DNA of 64,000 nucleotides from the NCBI GenBank assembly GCA_018716105.1, contig DVKH01000020.1:1-64000 (forward strand), read 5' to 3'. The notes below the pieces were generated by a model. It had not been told where the DNA came from and did no database searches. It saw only the letters and a list, made by a program, of their open reading frames with translations. The translations under genes were made by a program, and so were the position numbers. This DNA comes from Candidatus Fimivivens faecavium. GTDB lineage: Bacteria; Bacillota; Clostridia; Oscillospirales; Ruminococcaceae. This document shows, in pieces, positions 48,989 to 57,233 of this stretch (the first letter of the stretch is position 1; each line of letters opens with the position of its first letter).

Positions 48989-50224
48989 ATGGTCACACTC
49001 GACAAAATCTATCACGCGGCCTATGTTTTAAAGCGGGTCGCCCGCTACACCGATCTCATCCACGCCCCCCACATCAACGAGGAGAGCGACATCTACCTCA
49101 AGACCGAGAACCTTCAGGTAACCGGTTCGTTTAAGGTGCGCGGCGCCTACTATAAGATTTCCCAGCTTTCGGAAGAGGAAAAATCCAAGGGCGTCATCGC
49201 CTGTTCCGCCGGGAACCATGCGCAGGGGGTCGCCCTCGCCGCGGCGAACGAGGGGATTCCCGCGCTGATCTGCATGCCCGACAGCGCCCCGATCTCGAAG
49301 GTCGAGGCGACCAAGAGCTACGGCGCCCAGATCGAGCTGGTCCAGGGCGCCTACGACGACGCATACGAGCGCGCGCTGGCCCTCCAGAAGGAGCAGGGCC
49401 GCACCTTCATCCACCCGTTCGACGATTCGGACGTGATCGCCGGACAGGGCACCATCGGCCTCGAAATCCTCGACCAGCTCCCGGAGGTCAACGCCGTGAT
49501 CGTCCCCATCGGCGGCGGGGGGCTGATCTCCGGCGTCTCGTATGCGATCAAGTCGCTCAACCCCCAGTGCAAGGTCTACGGCGTCCAGGCGGCGGGCGCG
49601 CCTTCGATGGCCCGCTCCCTCAAAGAGCACGAACAGATCACCCTCGAGCAGGCCAACACCTTCGCCGACGGAATCGCCGTCAAGCACCCGGGCGACCTGA
49701 CCTATGAGCTCTGCCAGAAATACGTCGACGAAGTCGTCACCGTCACCGACGACGAGATCGCCACCGCGATCCTCGCCCTGATCGAGCAGCAGAAGATGGT
49801 CGCCGAGGGCGCGGGCGCGGTCGCGGTGGCCGCAGCGCTCTTCAACAAGGTAGATATCCGCGGCAAAAAGGTCGTCTGCCTCGTTTCGGGGGGCAACATC
49901 GACGTGAATATCCTCTCCCGCGTCATCACCCGCGGCCTTGTAACGGCGGGCCGTATTTCCAACCTCACCATCGCCCTGATTGACAAGCCCGGCCAGCTCG
50001 AGGGGGTCTCGAACATCATCTCGCGCTGCGGCGGAAACGTCGTTTCAATCCACCACGACCGGGGCGAGGCGAATATGGCGATCAACGCCTGCTTCCTCAA
50101 AATTTCGATGGAGACCCGGAACTTCGAGCAGGTCGAGCTGATCCAGAACGAGCTGCGGAAAGCCGGCTTCAACCTCGTCTCCGAACCGCTGACCTCCTGT
50201 ATCCCGCAGGGCGGCCGGTTTTAA
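48989..50224 (+). CDS. ilvA: Threonine ammonia-lyase with C-terminal ACT domain
   Basis: Converts threonine to 2-oxobutyrate, the first step from threonine to isoleucine. The 411-residue PLP enzyme has the catalytic Lys49 in TGSFKVRGA, the serine-binding CSAGNHAQGVA, the glycine-rich IGGGGLISG phosphate loop and a C-terminal ACT-like domain (about 335-405) as in the short TdcB/IlvA type. The start at 48989 follows AAGGAG. The T-box with an Ile codon suggests biosynthetic control. No other ilv gene is near it. Confidence 0.93.
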   Translation: MVTLDKIYHAAYVLKRVARYTDLIHAPHINEESDIYLKTENLQVTGSFKVRGAYYKISQLSEEEKSKGVIACSAGNHAQGVALAAANEGIPALICMPDSAPISKVEATKSYGAQIELVQGAYDDAYERALALQKEQGRTFIHPFDDSDVIAGQGTIGLEILDQLPEVNAVIVPIGGGGLISGVSYAIKSLNPQCKVYGVQAAGAPSMARSLKEHEQITLEQANTFADGIAVKHPGDLTYELCQKYVDEVVTVTDDEIATAILALIEQQKMVAEGAGAVAVAAALFNKVDIRGKKVVCLVSGGNIDVNILSRVITRGLVTAGRISNLTIALIDKPGQLEGVSNIISRCGGNVVSIHHDRGEANMAINACFLKISMETRNFEQVELIQNELRKAGFNLVSEPLTSCIPQGGRF

Positions 50225-50236
50225 AGCGAACGTCAC

Positions 50237-50268
50237 AAAAGCGGAACGGCAATGCCGTTCCGCTTTTC
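50237..50268 (+). terminator. Terminator of ilvA
   Basis: AAAAGCGGAACGGC pairs with GCCGTTCCGCTTTT around an AAT loop, followed by CTC. Confidence 0.85.
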
Positions 50269-50499
50269 TCATTCGCCGCCCGATTAACAGGATTGATAGG
50301 ACCGGGTCAGCGCCGTCCGGCTTTTTCGAGCACGATCGCAAGGTCCTTGCAGTAGCGCCGGATTGGAAAGCCGTGTTCGAGGCCGCCCTGAAGGATTGTT
50401 CGGCGCCGTATTCCGGAGCTGCCATCTCCCCGCCGCACCCGCGCCAAGTCCGGCGCCGACCAGCCCCGCTTTCCGAATCTGCATGTTTCCGTTTCCTTT

Positions 50500-51060
50500 T
50501 CACCGCTCAAGCGTTTTGAGGTAATCCCGCACGCCGGTCTCGTAAAGATTGTTTCCGTTCGTGTCGATCACAACCGTCAGCGGAAGATCCCGCACCTCGA
50601 ACCGATGAATCGCCTCTGCGCCGAGATCGGGATAGGCGATCACTTCCGATTTCACAATCCGCGCCGAGAGCAGCGCCCCCGCGCCCCCGATCGCCGCAAA
50701 GTAAACCGCGTGGTTTTTCCGGATGGAGTCGATCACCTCCCGGGACCGAAGCCCTTTCCCGATCATCCCCCGAAGCCCCAGATCCAGCAGCTGGGGCGTA
50801 TAGGCGTCCATCCGGTAGCTGGTGGTCGGCCCCGCGCTGCCCACGGCCTGCCCCGGTTTGGCTGGGGCGGGCCCGACGTAATAGATCACCGCGTCCCTGA
50901 GGTCGACCGGCAGCTCCTTCCCCGCCTGGATCAGCTCGGTCAGGCGCTTATGCGCCGCGTCTCTCGCCGTATAGACCACGCCGGTCATCAATACGCTGTC
51001 TCCCGCCGAAAGCCCGTCGGCTTCCTCCCGGGTGAGCGGCGCCGAAATCCGTTTCTGCAT
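50500..51060 (-). CDS. Fumarate hydratase class I, beta subunit (or L(+)-tartrate dehydratase beta)
   Basis: 186 residues: the C-terminal domain of class I Fe-S fumarases as a separate subunit. Motifs are the start LSAGDSVLMTGVVYTARDAA, YYVGPAPAKPGQAVGSAGPT and the TSYRMDAYTP loop, then IGKG, IGGAGALLSARI. In class I two-subunit enzymes the beta subunit provides substrate-binding residues. The gene is 16 bases after the alpha subunit. Tartrate dehydratase is related; the family cannot be separated with certainty from sequence alone. Confidence 0.9.
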   Translation of the reverse strand: MQKRISAPLTREEADGLSAGDSVLMTGVVYTARDAAHKRLTELIQAGKELPVDLRDAVIYYVGPAPAKPGQAVGSAGPTTSYRMDAYTPQLLDLGLRGMIGKGLRSREVIDSIRKNHAVYFAAIGGAGALLSARIVKSEVIAYPDLGAEAIHRFEVRDLPLTVVIDTNGNNLYETGVRDYLKTLER

Positions 51061-51076
51061 CGCTTTTCCCTCCCCG

Positions 51077-51919
51077 TCAAAGTTCCGCCGAAGCGTGCCG
51101 GGTCACATGGCAGTTGATGTTGACCGCGCACGGCATACAGGCGATGTGCGTCGGACAGGTTTCCACCGACACACAAAGCGCCGTCGTCCGCCCGCCGAAA
51201 CCCTGCGGCCCAATCCCGAGAGCGTTGACCGCCTCGAGCAGCTCCGCCTCGAGGCGCATGTAATCTGGATCCGGATGGTGTTCGCCGACTGGCCGGAGAA
51301 GCGCCCGCTTCGCCAGCGCAGCCGCTTTGTCGAAGCTCCCGCCGAGGCCAACCCCGACCACAATCGGCGGGCAGGGGTTCGGCCCCGCCTCCCGGACGGT
51401 GCGAAGGACGAACTCCTTTACCCCCTCGACCCCGTCGGAGGGTTTGAGCATCGCGATCCGGCTCATGTTTTCACTCCCCGCGCCCTTTGGCGCGACGGTA
51501 ATTTTAAGCGTTTCCCCCGGGACAACGTCATAGCTGATCATCGCCGGTGTGTTGTCGCCGGTGTTGACCCGCCGGAACAGCGGATCGCCGACCACCGATT
51601 TGCGCAGGTACCCATCCCGGTATCCTTCGCGGACCCCCTCGTGAATCGCCTCCGAGAGGTCGCCCTCCACCCGGATTTCCTGTCCGAGTTCCACAAAGAC
51701 GCAGGCAAGCCCGGTGTCCTGGCAGATCGGGATGCCCTCCCGGTCGGCGAGCTCGAAATTCTCCATAATCCTTTCGAGAACATCCTGCGCGACCGGCCAG
51801 CTCTCTGCGCGCCGTCCTTCGGCGATCGCCTTTCGAACGTCGTCCGGAAGCCGGAGATTCGCCTCGATGCAAAGCCGTCTCACCGCTTTGGTGATCTCGG
51901 CGGCGGGTATCGTTTTCAT
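51077..51919 (-). CDS. Fumarate hydratase class I, alpha subunit (4Fe-4S)
   Basis: 280 residues: the iron-sulfur domain of class I fumarase, hydrating fumarate to malate. Motifs: ICQDTGLACVFVELGQ with the first cluster Cys, NTGDNTPAMISYDVVPG, the GAGSENMSRIAML loop and C-terminal VSVETCPTHIACMPCAVNIN with two more cluster cysteines. It is upstream of the beta-subunit gene on the same strand. It may feed a reductive or oxidative succinate branch of amino acid fermentation. No promoter was resolved in 51920-52057. Confidence 0.93.
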   Translation of the reverse strand: MKTIPAAEITKAVRRLCIEANLRLPDDVRKAIAEGRRAESWPVAQDVLERIMENFELADREGIPICQDTGLACVFVELGQEIRVEGDLSEAIHEGVREGYRDGYLRKSVVGDPLFRRVNTGDNTPAMISYDVVPGETLKITVAPKGAGSENMSRIAMLKPSDGVEGVKEFVLRTVREAGPNPCPPIVVGVGLGGSFDKAAALAKRALLRPVGEHHPDPDYMRLEAELLEAVNALGIGPQGFGGRTTALCVSVETCPTHIACMPCAVNINCHVTRHASAEL

Positions 51920-52057
51920 AGACCATCAGCCCCCTTTTGTTCATTGTAACCGGGCTTCGGACGTCTTGTCAACGAGATCCGGCCATCCGCTGCGCACAGC
52001 CCGTTGTTTTTTTGCATTTTGTCTCTGTCAGATCCCGTTCCACTTTCCAAACAAGGG

Positions 52058-52091
52058 GAAAACGGGGCCTTCCTCGCCGGAAGGCCCCGTT
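52058..52091 (-). terminator. Terminator of the ribosomal protein operon
   Basis: On the minus strand AACGGGGCCTT pairs with AAGGCCCCGTT, followed by TTTTCCCC. It lies about 40 bases after the rplQ stop and ends the S10-spc-alpha transcript. Confidence 0.75.
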
Positions 52092-52127
52092 CTGTCGTCC
52101 CGGTAAAACCGGACCGCTTTTTGTGGG

Positions 52128-52469
52128 TTATACAAGCTCGATAATCGCCATTTCGGCCGCGTCGCCGCGGCGCGGGCCGGTCCGGATGATACGGCAGTAG
52201 CCGCCGTTTCTTTCCCGGTATCTGGGAGCGATATCGTCGAGTACCTTTTTCGCCACAGTTTCCTTTGTGATAAAGGAGAACACCTGGCGCTTGGCGTGGA
52301 GATCTTCCCGCTTCGCGGTGGTGATGATCTTTTCCGCCACCGAGCGAACCTCCTTCGCGCGGGTCACGGTGGTTTCGATCCTGCCGTTCTCCATCAAGTA
52401 GGTAACCATCGCTCTAAGCATCGCCATTCTATGATCGCTGGTTCTGCCGAGTTTTCTGGTGCCTGGCAT
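52128..52469 (-). CDS. rplQ: 50S ribosomal protein L17
   Basis: 113 residues with the family start [20 protein letters not shown] and the [19 protein letters not shown] segment. It is the last gene of the alpha operon, downstream of rpoA, as in most bacteria. Spacing to rpoA is 164 bases, somewhat long, without a clear terminator or promoter between. L17 lies near the exit tunnel of the 50S subunit. Confidence 0.97.
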   Translation of the reverse strand: MPGTRKLGRTSDHRMAMLRAMVTYLMENGRIETTVTRAKEVRSVAEKIITTAKREDLHAKRQVFSFITKETVAKKVLDDIAPRYRERNGGYCRIIRTGPRRGDAAEMAIIELV

Positions 52470-52633
52470 AGTATTTCACTCCTTACCTCTGTGATTATGC
52501 CGCTTTGCTCCGTGGGATCAGCGGCGGTGCGCCCCAAAGGGACCCGTGTAAAGCCCTTTGACGCATCAGGCTGGCGCGCGCCTTCCAACGGGGAACGGCG
52601 CGCGGTCGGGAGTCGGTTCCCGCGTTCTTCGCT

Positions 52634-53590
52634 TTAGTCTTCTTCCTTGCTCAAATCGAAGCCGAGGGACTGAAGCTTTCCAATGACCTCTTCCAGCGAT
52701 TTCTTTCCGAGGTTGCGGACCTTCATCATCTCCTCGGGCGACTTGTTGGCAAGGTCGCCTACGGTGTTGACGCCGGCGCGCTTTAAGCAGTTGAACGCTC
52801 TGACCGACAGGTCAAGCTCTTCAATGGTCATCTCAAGGGCCTTTTCCTTGCCGGTATCCTCTTTCTTGTCGAGGATTTCGGTGGCGGAGGCCTCGTCCGA
52901 CAGGTCAACGAAATGGTTGAGTTGTCTATTGAGGATCTTGGCCGCGAGACTGACCGCCTCTTTGGCGGAAATGGTTCCGTCCGTCCAAACCTCAAGCGTC
53001 AGTTTGTCGTAGTCGGTGATCTGCTCGACGCGGGTGTTTTCGACCACATAGTTCACCTTGAGAACAGGGGTGTAGATGCTGTCCACCGCGATGGTGCCGA
53101 TCGGCGCTTTTTCAAGCTCGAGCGTCTTGTTGCGGTCGGCCGAGATATAGCCCTGCCCCTTCTGAAGGGTGATCTCCATCGAAAGTCTCGCATTTTCGCC
53201 GAGGGTTGCGATGTGAAGGTCCGGGTCGAGGATCTCCACCTCGGAGTCGCAGACGATGTCGCCCGCCTTGACTTCGCACTCGCCCTCCGCCTCAATCCGG
53301 ACGGTTTTCGGGCCGTCGCAGTGCAGCTTCGCGTTGAGCCCCTTGATGTTGAGGATGATCTCGGTGACATCCTCCTTTACCCCTTCGATCGTCGAGAATT
53401 CGTGCTGAATACCGTCAATCTTCACGGATATCACAGCCACGCCAGGAAGCGAGGAGAGCAGCACACGTCTGAGACTATTTCCCAGTGTTGTTCCAAAACC
53501 GCGGTCCAAAGGTTCCGCCACAAAGCGGCCATATCTGCCGTCGTTTGAAAGCTGAACGGTTTCGACCTTCGGCTCAATAATCTTAACTAT
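52634..53590 (-). CDS. rpoA: DNA-directed RNA polymerase alpha subunit
   Basis: The assembly platform of RNA polymerase. The N-terminal domain has [20 protein letters not shown] and the C-terminal alphaCTD has [20 protein letters not shown] and [10 protein letters not shown]. Starting at the first standard codon (GTG 53521) would lose about 23 conserved N-terminal residues. In-frame upstream sequence gives [20 protein letters not shown], preceded by AAAGGGAGGG and, 6 bases later, ATA. The best start is therefore ATA at 53590 (318 residues), a rare initiation codon. If ATA were a sequencing error for ATG the same start would apply. Confidence 0.95.
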   Translation of the reverse strand: MVKIIEPKVETVQLSNDGRYGRFVAEPLDRGFGTTLGNSLRRVLLSSLPGVAVISVKIDGIQHEFSTIEGVKEDVTEIILNIKGLNAKLHCDGPKTVRIEAEGECEVKAGDIVCDSEVEILDPDLHIATLGENARLSMEITLQKGQGYISADRNKTLELEKAPIGTIAVDSIYTPVLKVNYVVENTRVEQITDYDKLTLEVWTDGTISAKEAVSLAAKILNRQLNHFVDLSDEASATEILDKKEDTGKEKALEMTIEELDLSVRAFNCLKRAGVNTVGDLANKSPEEMMKVRNLGKKSLEEVIGKLQSLGFDLSKEED

Positions 53591-53658
53591 AGTAAACCCT
53601 CCCTTTCAGGCGGCCAAAAGGACCGCCATGTCGTTCCCCCGTTGATTGACGAAATTCA

Positions 53659-54252
53659 TTACTTCGAATAAAGCTCGACAATGAGGTGTTCCTGCACGTC
53701 GAAATCGATGTCGGAGCGCTCGGGCATGGCGACAACTTTGCCACTGGAGTTCGCCTTGTCCTTCTCAAGCCATTTCGGGACAAACGAGGTCGCGTTCATC
53801 TCCGCGAGGGCCTGGAACTTGACCGAGGAACGGCTCTTTTCCTTGACCGCGATGACGTCGCCGGGTTTTACGAGCATGCTCGGGATATCCGCCTTCACGC
53901 CGTTGAGGGTGAAATGGCCGTGGTTGACAAGCTGTCTCGCCTCTCTGCGGGTCGACGCAAAGCCGAGACGGTACACGACGTTGTCCAGCCTTCTCTCGAG
54001 GAGCTGCAGAAGCACTTCGCCGGTGATCCCGTCGCTCTTGGCCGCGCGCTCATAGTATTGATGGAACGGCTTTTCGAGGACGTTATAGATAAATTTCACC
54101 TTCTGCTTTTCCGCAAGCTGGAGGCCGTATTCGCTCTGTTTCCTTCTGCTCTTCTTGGGGTTTCTGATAGACGATTTGTTGATGCCGAGCACATTCGGGG
54201 AAATTCCAAGCGCCTTGCATCTTTTCAGAACGGGCTGTTTATTATTCGCCAT
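53659..54252 (-). CDS. rpsD: 30S ribosomal protein S4
   Basis: 197 residues with the family start region, the [19 protein letters not shown] segment and the S4 RNA-binding domain ([33 protein letters not shown]). It initiates 30S assembly and in many bacteria represses the alpha operon by binding its mRNA. No Cys-rich N-terminal zinc motif is present (the C-minus form). An AAAGGAGG site lies 12 bases upstream. It sits between rpsK and rpoA, the normal alpha-operon order. Confidence 0.97.
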   Translation of the reverse strand: MANNKQPVLKRCKALGISPNVLGINKSSIRNPKKSRRKQSEYGLQLAEKQKVKFIYNVLEKPFHQYYERAAKSDGITGEVLLQLLERRLDNVVYRLGFASTRREARQLVNHGHFTLNGVKADIPSMLVKPGDVIAVKEKSRSSVKFQALAEMNATSFVPKWLEKDKANSSGKVVAMPERSDIDFDVQEHLIVELYSK

Positions 54253-54282
54253 TTGATGACTGAACCTCCTTTTTTTAAAAGA

Positions 54283-54690
54283 TTATACGCGCCTTCTCTT
54301 CGGAGGGCGGCATCCGTTGTGCGGAATCGGAGTCACATCTTTAATCAGGCTCACCTCAAGTCCGGCCGCCTGAAGCGCGCGGATCGCGGCCTCCCTGCCC
54401 GAACCGGGGCCCTTCACATACACCTCGACCGTCTTAAGGCCGTGTTCCATCGCGGCCCGTGCCGCGGTCTCCGCAGCGGTCTGGGCGGCAAACGGAGTCG
54501 ATTTTCTCGAACCCCTGAATCCCAGCCCGCCGGAGGACGCCCACGAAAGGGCATTGCCCTGGGTATCGGTGATGGTGACGATGGTGTTGTTAAAGGTGGA
54601 CTGGATATGCGCCGCCCCACGCTCGATATTCTTCCGCTCGCGGCGCCTGGTACGGGTGACAGCGGTTCTCTTCGCCTGCTGCTTTGCCAT
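54283..54690 (-). CDS. rpsK: 30S ribosomal protein S11
   Basis: 135 residues with [20 protein letters not shown] and the Arg-rich C-terminal [18 protein letters not shown] end. It lies in the platform of the 30S subunit near the E site. Order rpsM-rpsK-rpsD-rpoA is the normal alpha operon. Confidence 0.97.
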   Translation of the reverse strand: MAKQQAKRTAVTRTRRRERKNIERGAAHIQSTFNNTIVTITDTQGNALSWASSGGLGFRGSRKSTPFAAQTAAETAARAAMEHGLKTVEVYVKGPGSGREAAIRALQAAGLEVSLIKDVTPIPHNGCRPPKRRRV

Positions 54691-54706
54691 CTAATTGTCC
54701 CTCCCT

Positions 54707-55075
54707 TTACTTTTTCTTGTTGGCGATGGTCTTCTTCGGACCCTTTCTGGTGCGGGCGTTGGTCTTCGACCTCTGACCCCGGACCGGAAGGCCCTTTCTG
54801 TGGCGGACGCCCCGGTAGCAGCCGATTTCAACCAGACGTTTGATGTCCAGCGAGACGCGGCTTCTCAGGTCGCCCTCGACCGAAAGGTTCTTGTCGATAT
54901 ATTCGCGAAGCAGGGCTTCGTCGTTCTCGGCCAGATCCTTCACCCGGGTGTCGGGATTGATGCCGGTCGCCTTGAGGATGTCGTTCGCTGTTTTGCGCCC
55001 GATGCCGAAGATATAGGTGAGAGCGATCTCAATTCTCTTCTCGCGGGGCAGGTCAATACCAGCAATACGAGCCAT
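54707..55075 (-). CDS. rpsM: 30S ribosomal protein S13
   Basis: 122 residues with the start [20 protein letters not shown], the [14 protein letters not shown] helix-hairpin-helix and the basic C-terminus. It contacts the P-site tRNA and bridges to the 50S subunit. It lies downstream of rpmJ and upstream of rpsK. Confidence 0.97.
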   Translation of the reverse strand: MARIAGIDLPREKRIEIALTYIFGIGRKTANDILKATGINPDTRVKDLAENDEALLREYIDKNLSVEGDLRSRVSLDIKRLVEIGCYRGVRHRKGLPVRGQRSKTNARTRKGPKKTIANKKK

Positions 55076-55109
55076 ACTTTGTACACCTCCACTTGTTTTG
55101 GTTTGTCGC

Positions 55110-55223
55110 TTAGCCCTGGCGCTGTTTGTGCTTCGGGTTGACGCAGATCACCATGACCCGGCCCTTGCGCTTAATCACCTTGCACTTCTCGCACATCGGC
55201 TTGACGGAAGGTCTTACTTTCAT
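55110..55223 (-). CDS. rpmJ: 50S ribosomal protein L36
   Basis: 37 residues ([20 protein letters not shown] then [17 protein letters not shown]), found directly in the sequence between rpsM and infA. The zinc ligands are Cys11, Cys14, Cys27 and His32, so this is the zinc-containing C-plus form. A GGAGGTA site precedes the ATG. It is conserved in this place in the alpha operon. Confidence 0.95.
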   Translation of the reverse strand: MKVRPSVKPMCEKCKVIKRKGRVMVICVNPKHKQRQG

Positions 55224-55333
55224 TTTGAGTACCTCCATTCGGATAACGGCGTGCTTTGTCTTTCTGCCGTGCCGCCCCAGCCGTTTCGGGCGGCGTCCCT
55301 CGGGTTCAAAATGGCTGGACGGCCATTCCCCGG

Positions 55334-55552
55334 TTATTTGCTTCTCCAGGTGATTCTGCCTTTGGTCAGGTCGTAGGGAGAAATCTCCAGCGTCACCTTA
55401 TCCCCCGGCAGAATCCGGATAAAATTCATTCTGAGCTTTCCGGAAATATGGGCGAGAAGTTTGTGCCCGCCCTGAATCTCGACGACAAACTGCGCGTTTG
55501 GCAGCGCTTCCTGCACAATGCCTTCCACTTCAATGACATCATCTTTGGCCAA
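55334..55552 (-). CDS. infA: Translation initiation factor IF-1
   Basis: 72 residues, an OB-fold protein that binds the ribosomal A site. The [20 protein letters not shown] start and [20 protein letters not shown] segment are typical. It overlaps the upstream KOW-domain gene by 14 bases, so translation is coupled. Between infA and rpmJ is a 110-base gap with no gene. Confidence 0.97.
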   Translation of the reverse strand: MAKDDVIEVEGIVQEALPNAQFVVEIQGGHKLLAHISGKLRMNFIRILPGDKVTLEISPYDLTKGRITWRSK

Positions 55553-55817
55553 GGTCGCTTTCCTCCTTTTCGGAATCCGGCCCGCCGTTCCATTTGGCGA
55601 GCGCCCTTCTCAGCTGACGATCGGTCTTTACGCATCCGGGATCGATCCGGACAAGGGTTTCGGCCAGGTGTTTTTTCCGCTTGCGTTTCTGCCTGTCAAG
55701 CGGCCGGTTTTTCCCGTCCGCCAGAAGAGCGAAATCGCCCTCGGTTTCCATCACCAGAAAGAAGCCGCCCCTGTCGTGCCCAGCCTTGCTTCTGACTACC
55801 ATGCCTTTTTCAATCAT
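55539..55817 (-). CDS. KOW-domain RNA-binding protein (L14e/L6e/L27e-like)
   Basis: 92 residues. The N-terminus [20 protein letters not shown] and [19 protein letters not shown] form a KOW-type beta barrel, followed by a very basic stretch QKRKRKKHL that fits RNA binding. Related proteins of about this size lie between map and infA in many Clostridia. The exact function is unknown; a ribosome-associated role is inferred from its place and basic patch. It overlaps infA by 14 bases and starts 9 bases after map. Confidence 0.85.
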   Translation of the reverse strand: MIEKGMVVRSKAGHDRGGFFLVMETEGDFALLADGKNRPLDRQKRKRKKHLAETLVRIDPGCVKTDRQLRRALAKWNGGPDSEKEESDLGQR

Positions 55818-55826
55818 CCGCGCACC

Positions 55827-56579
55827 TCAAATTTTCGTGAGGATCACAGGTCCGTTCTCGGTGATCGCAATGGTGTGTTCAAAATGGGCGGAAAGGGAGC
55901 CGTCCCGCGTTTTGACGGTCCAGCCGTCGGAGAGCTGGCGGACCGGGAACGCGCCGGCATTGATCATCGGCTCAATCGCGATGACCATGCCCGGCGCCAG
56001 CCTCAGGCCGTGCCCCGCCTTTCCAAAGTTGGGAACCTCGGGTTCCTCGTGGAGCTTGCGTCCCACTCCGTGCCCGACGTAATCGCGTACCACCGAAAAT
56101 CCCTTCGCCTCCACATAGCCCTGCACCGCGGCCGACACGTCGCCAATGCGGTTTCCGGGTTGAGCCGCGCGGATCGCCTCATAAAGGCTTTCGTTGGTCG
56201 CGTCGAGCAGGGCCCTTGCCTGCGCCGAAATTTCGCCGCAGGGGAAGGTAAATGCGTTGTCGCCGTGAAAACCGCCGATAAAAGCGCCCACGTCGATGCT
56301 CACGATGTCCCCTTCCCGGAGGACCCGCTTTTTGGAGGGAATTCCGTGAATCACCTCGTCGTTAACCGAGATGCAGGCGCTGGCGGGGAAACCGCCATAG
56401 CCCAGAAAGGACGCTTTTGCGCCATGAGAGGTGATGCATTCATGGATGATCCGGTCGATTTCCCAGGTCGTTACCCCCGGTTGGACGGCCCTTCCGCCCG
56501 CTGCGAGGGCCTCGGCTGAAATCCGCCCGGCTTTCTGCATCAGAATGAGTTCTTCTTTGTTTTTAAGGGATACCATCAT
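55827..56579 (-). CDS. map: Methionine aminopeptidase, type I
   Basis: Removes the initiator Met from nascent proteins. The 250-residue product has the metal ligands Asp in SIDVGAFIGGFHGDNAFTF (two Asp), His in YVGHGVGRKLHEEPEVPNFG, Glu in IEPM and Glu near the C-terminus. It starts at 56579, directly adjacent to the adk stop. It is in the standard secY-adk-map-infA order. Confidence 0.97.
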   Translation of the reverse strand: MMVSLKNKEELILMQKAGRISAEALAAGGRAVQPGVTTWEIDRIIHECITSHGAKASFLGYGGFPASACISVNDEVIHGIPSKKRVLREGDIVSIDVGAFIGGFHGDNAFTFPCGEISAQARALLDATNESLYEAIRAAQPGNRIGDVSAAVQGYVEAKGFSVVRDYVGHGVGRKLHEEPEVPNFGKAGHGLRLAPGMVIAIEPMINAGAFPVRQLSDGWTVKTRDGSLSAHFEHTIAITENGPVILTKI

Positions 56580-57221
56580 CTACGCCTCCGGCGCGCCGAT
56601 CGCGGCGAAGGTCTTCGCCGTAATCGTTTCAAGGCTTTCGGCCGCGTCGATGGTTTTGACAAGGCCCCGCGCTTTGTAATAACCGACCAGCGGTTCTGTG
56701 AGCTCGTGGTAAACCTTAAGCCGTTCGAGCACCGTTTCCGGCGCGTCGTCCTTGCGGATGGCGAGCGCAGCGCCGCATTTGTCGCAGACGCCCTCGGTTT
56801 TCGGCGGAAGGTTTGTCACATGATAGGTCGCGCCGCACTTTTCACAGACGCGGCGGCCGGACATGCGCTTTACTATCGCATCGTCGCCGATTTCAAAATC
56901 TAAAACGGCGTCGACCTCGCCGCCCATCCGGTCGAAGGCCTCGGCCTGCACGACCGTGCGCGGGAAGCCATCGAGGATATAGCCCTTTTTGCAGTCGCCG
57001 CCCTTCAGGCGCTCGGCCACCATCTTCACCACCAGCTCGTCGGGGACAAGCTTTCCGGCTTCAGTGTAGGACTGAAACTGCTTTCCAAGCTCCGAACCCG
57101 AGGCGATCGCCTCGCGGATGATCGCGCCGGTCCCGATGACCGGGATCCCAAGCTTTTCGGCGATGATTTCCGCCTGGGTGCCTTTTCCGGCGCCCGGCGC
57201 GCCCAACAGAATGATTTTCAT
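56580..57221 (-). CDS. adk: Adenylate kinase, zinc-type lid
   Basis: Interconverts ATP and AMP with 2 ADP. The 213-residue product has the P-loop GAPGAGKGTQA, GFPRTVVQAEAFD, and a lid with the zinc-binding CEKCGATYH..CDKCGAAL (four Cys), the Gram-positive long form. It lies between secY and map. Confidence 0.97.
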   Translation of the reverse strand: MKIILLGAPGAGKGTQAEIIAEKLGIPVIGTGAIIREAIASGSELGKQFQSYTEAGKLVPDELVVKMVAERLKGGDCKKGYILDGFPRTVVQAEAFDRMGGEVDAVLDFEIGDDAIVKRMSGRRVCEKCGATYHVTNLPPKTEGVCDKCGAALAIRKDDAPETVLERLKVYHELTEPLVGYYKARGLVKTIDAAESLETITAKTFAAIGAPEA

Positions 57222-57233
57222 ATCGCCACCGCC

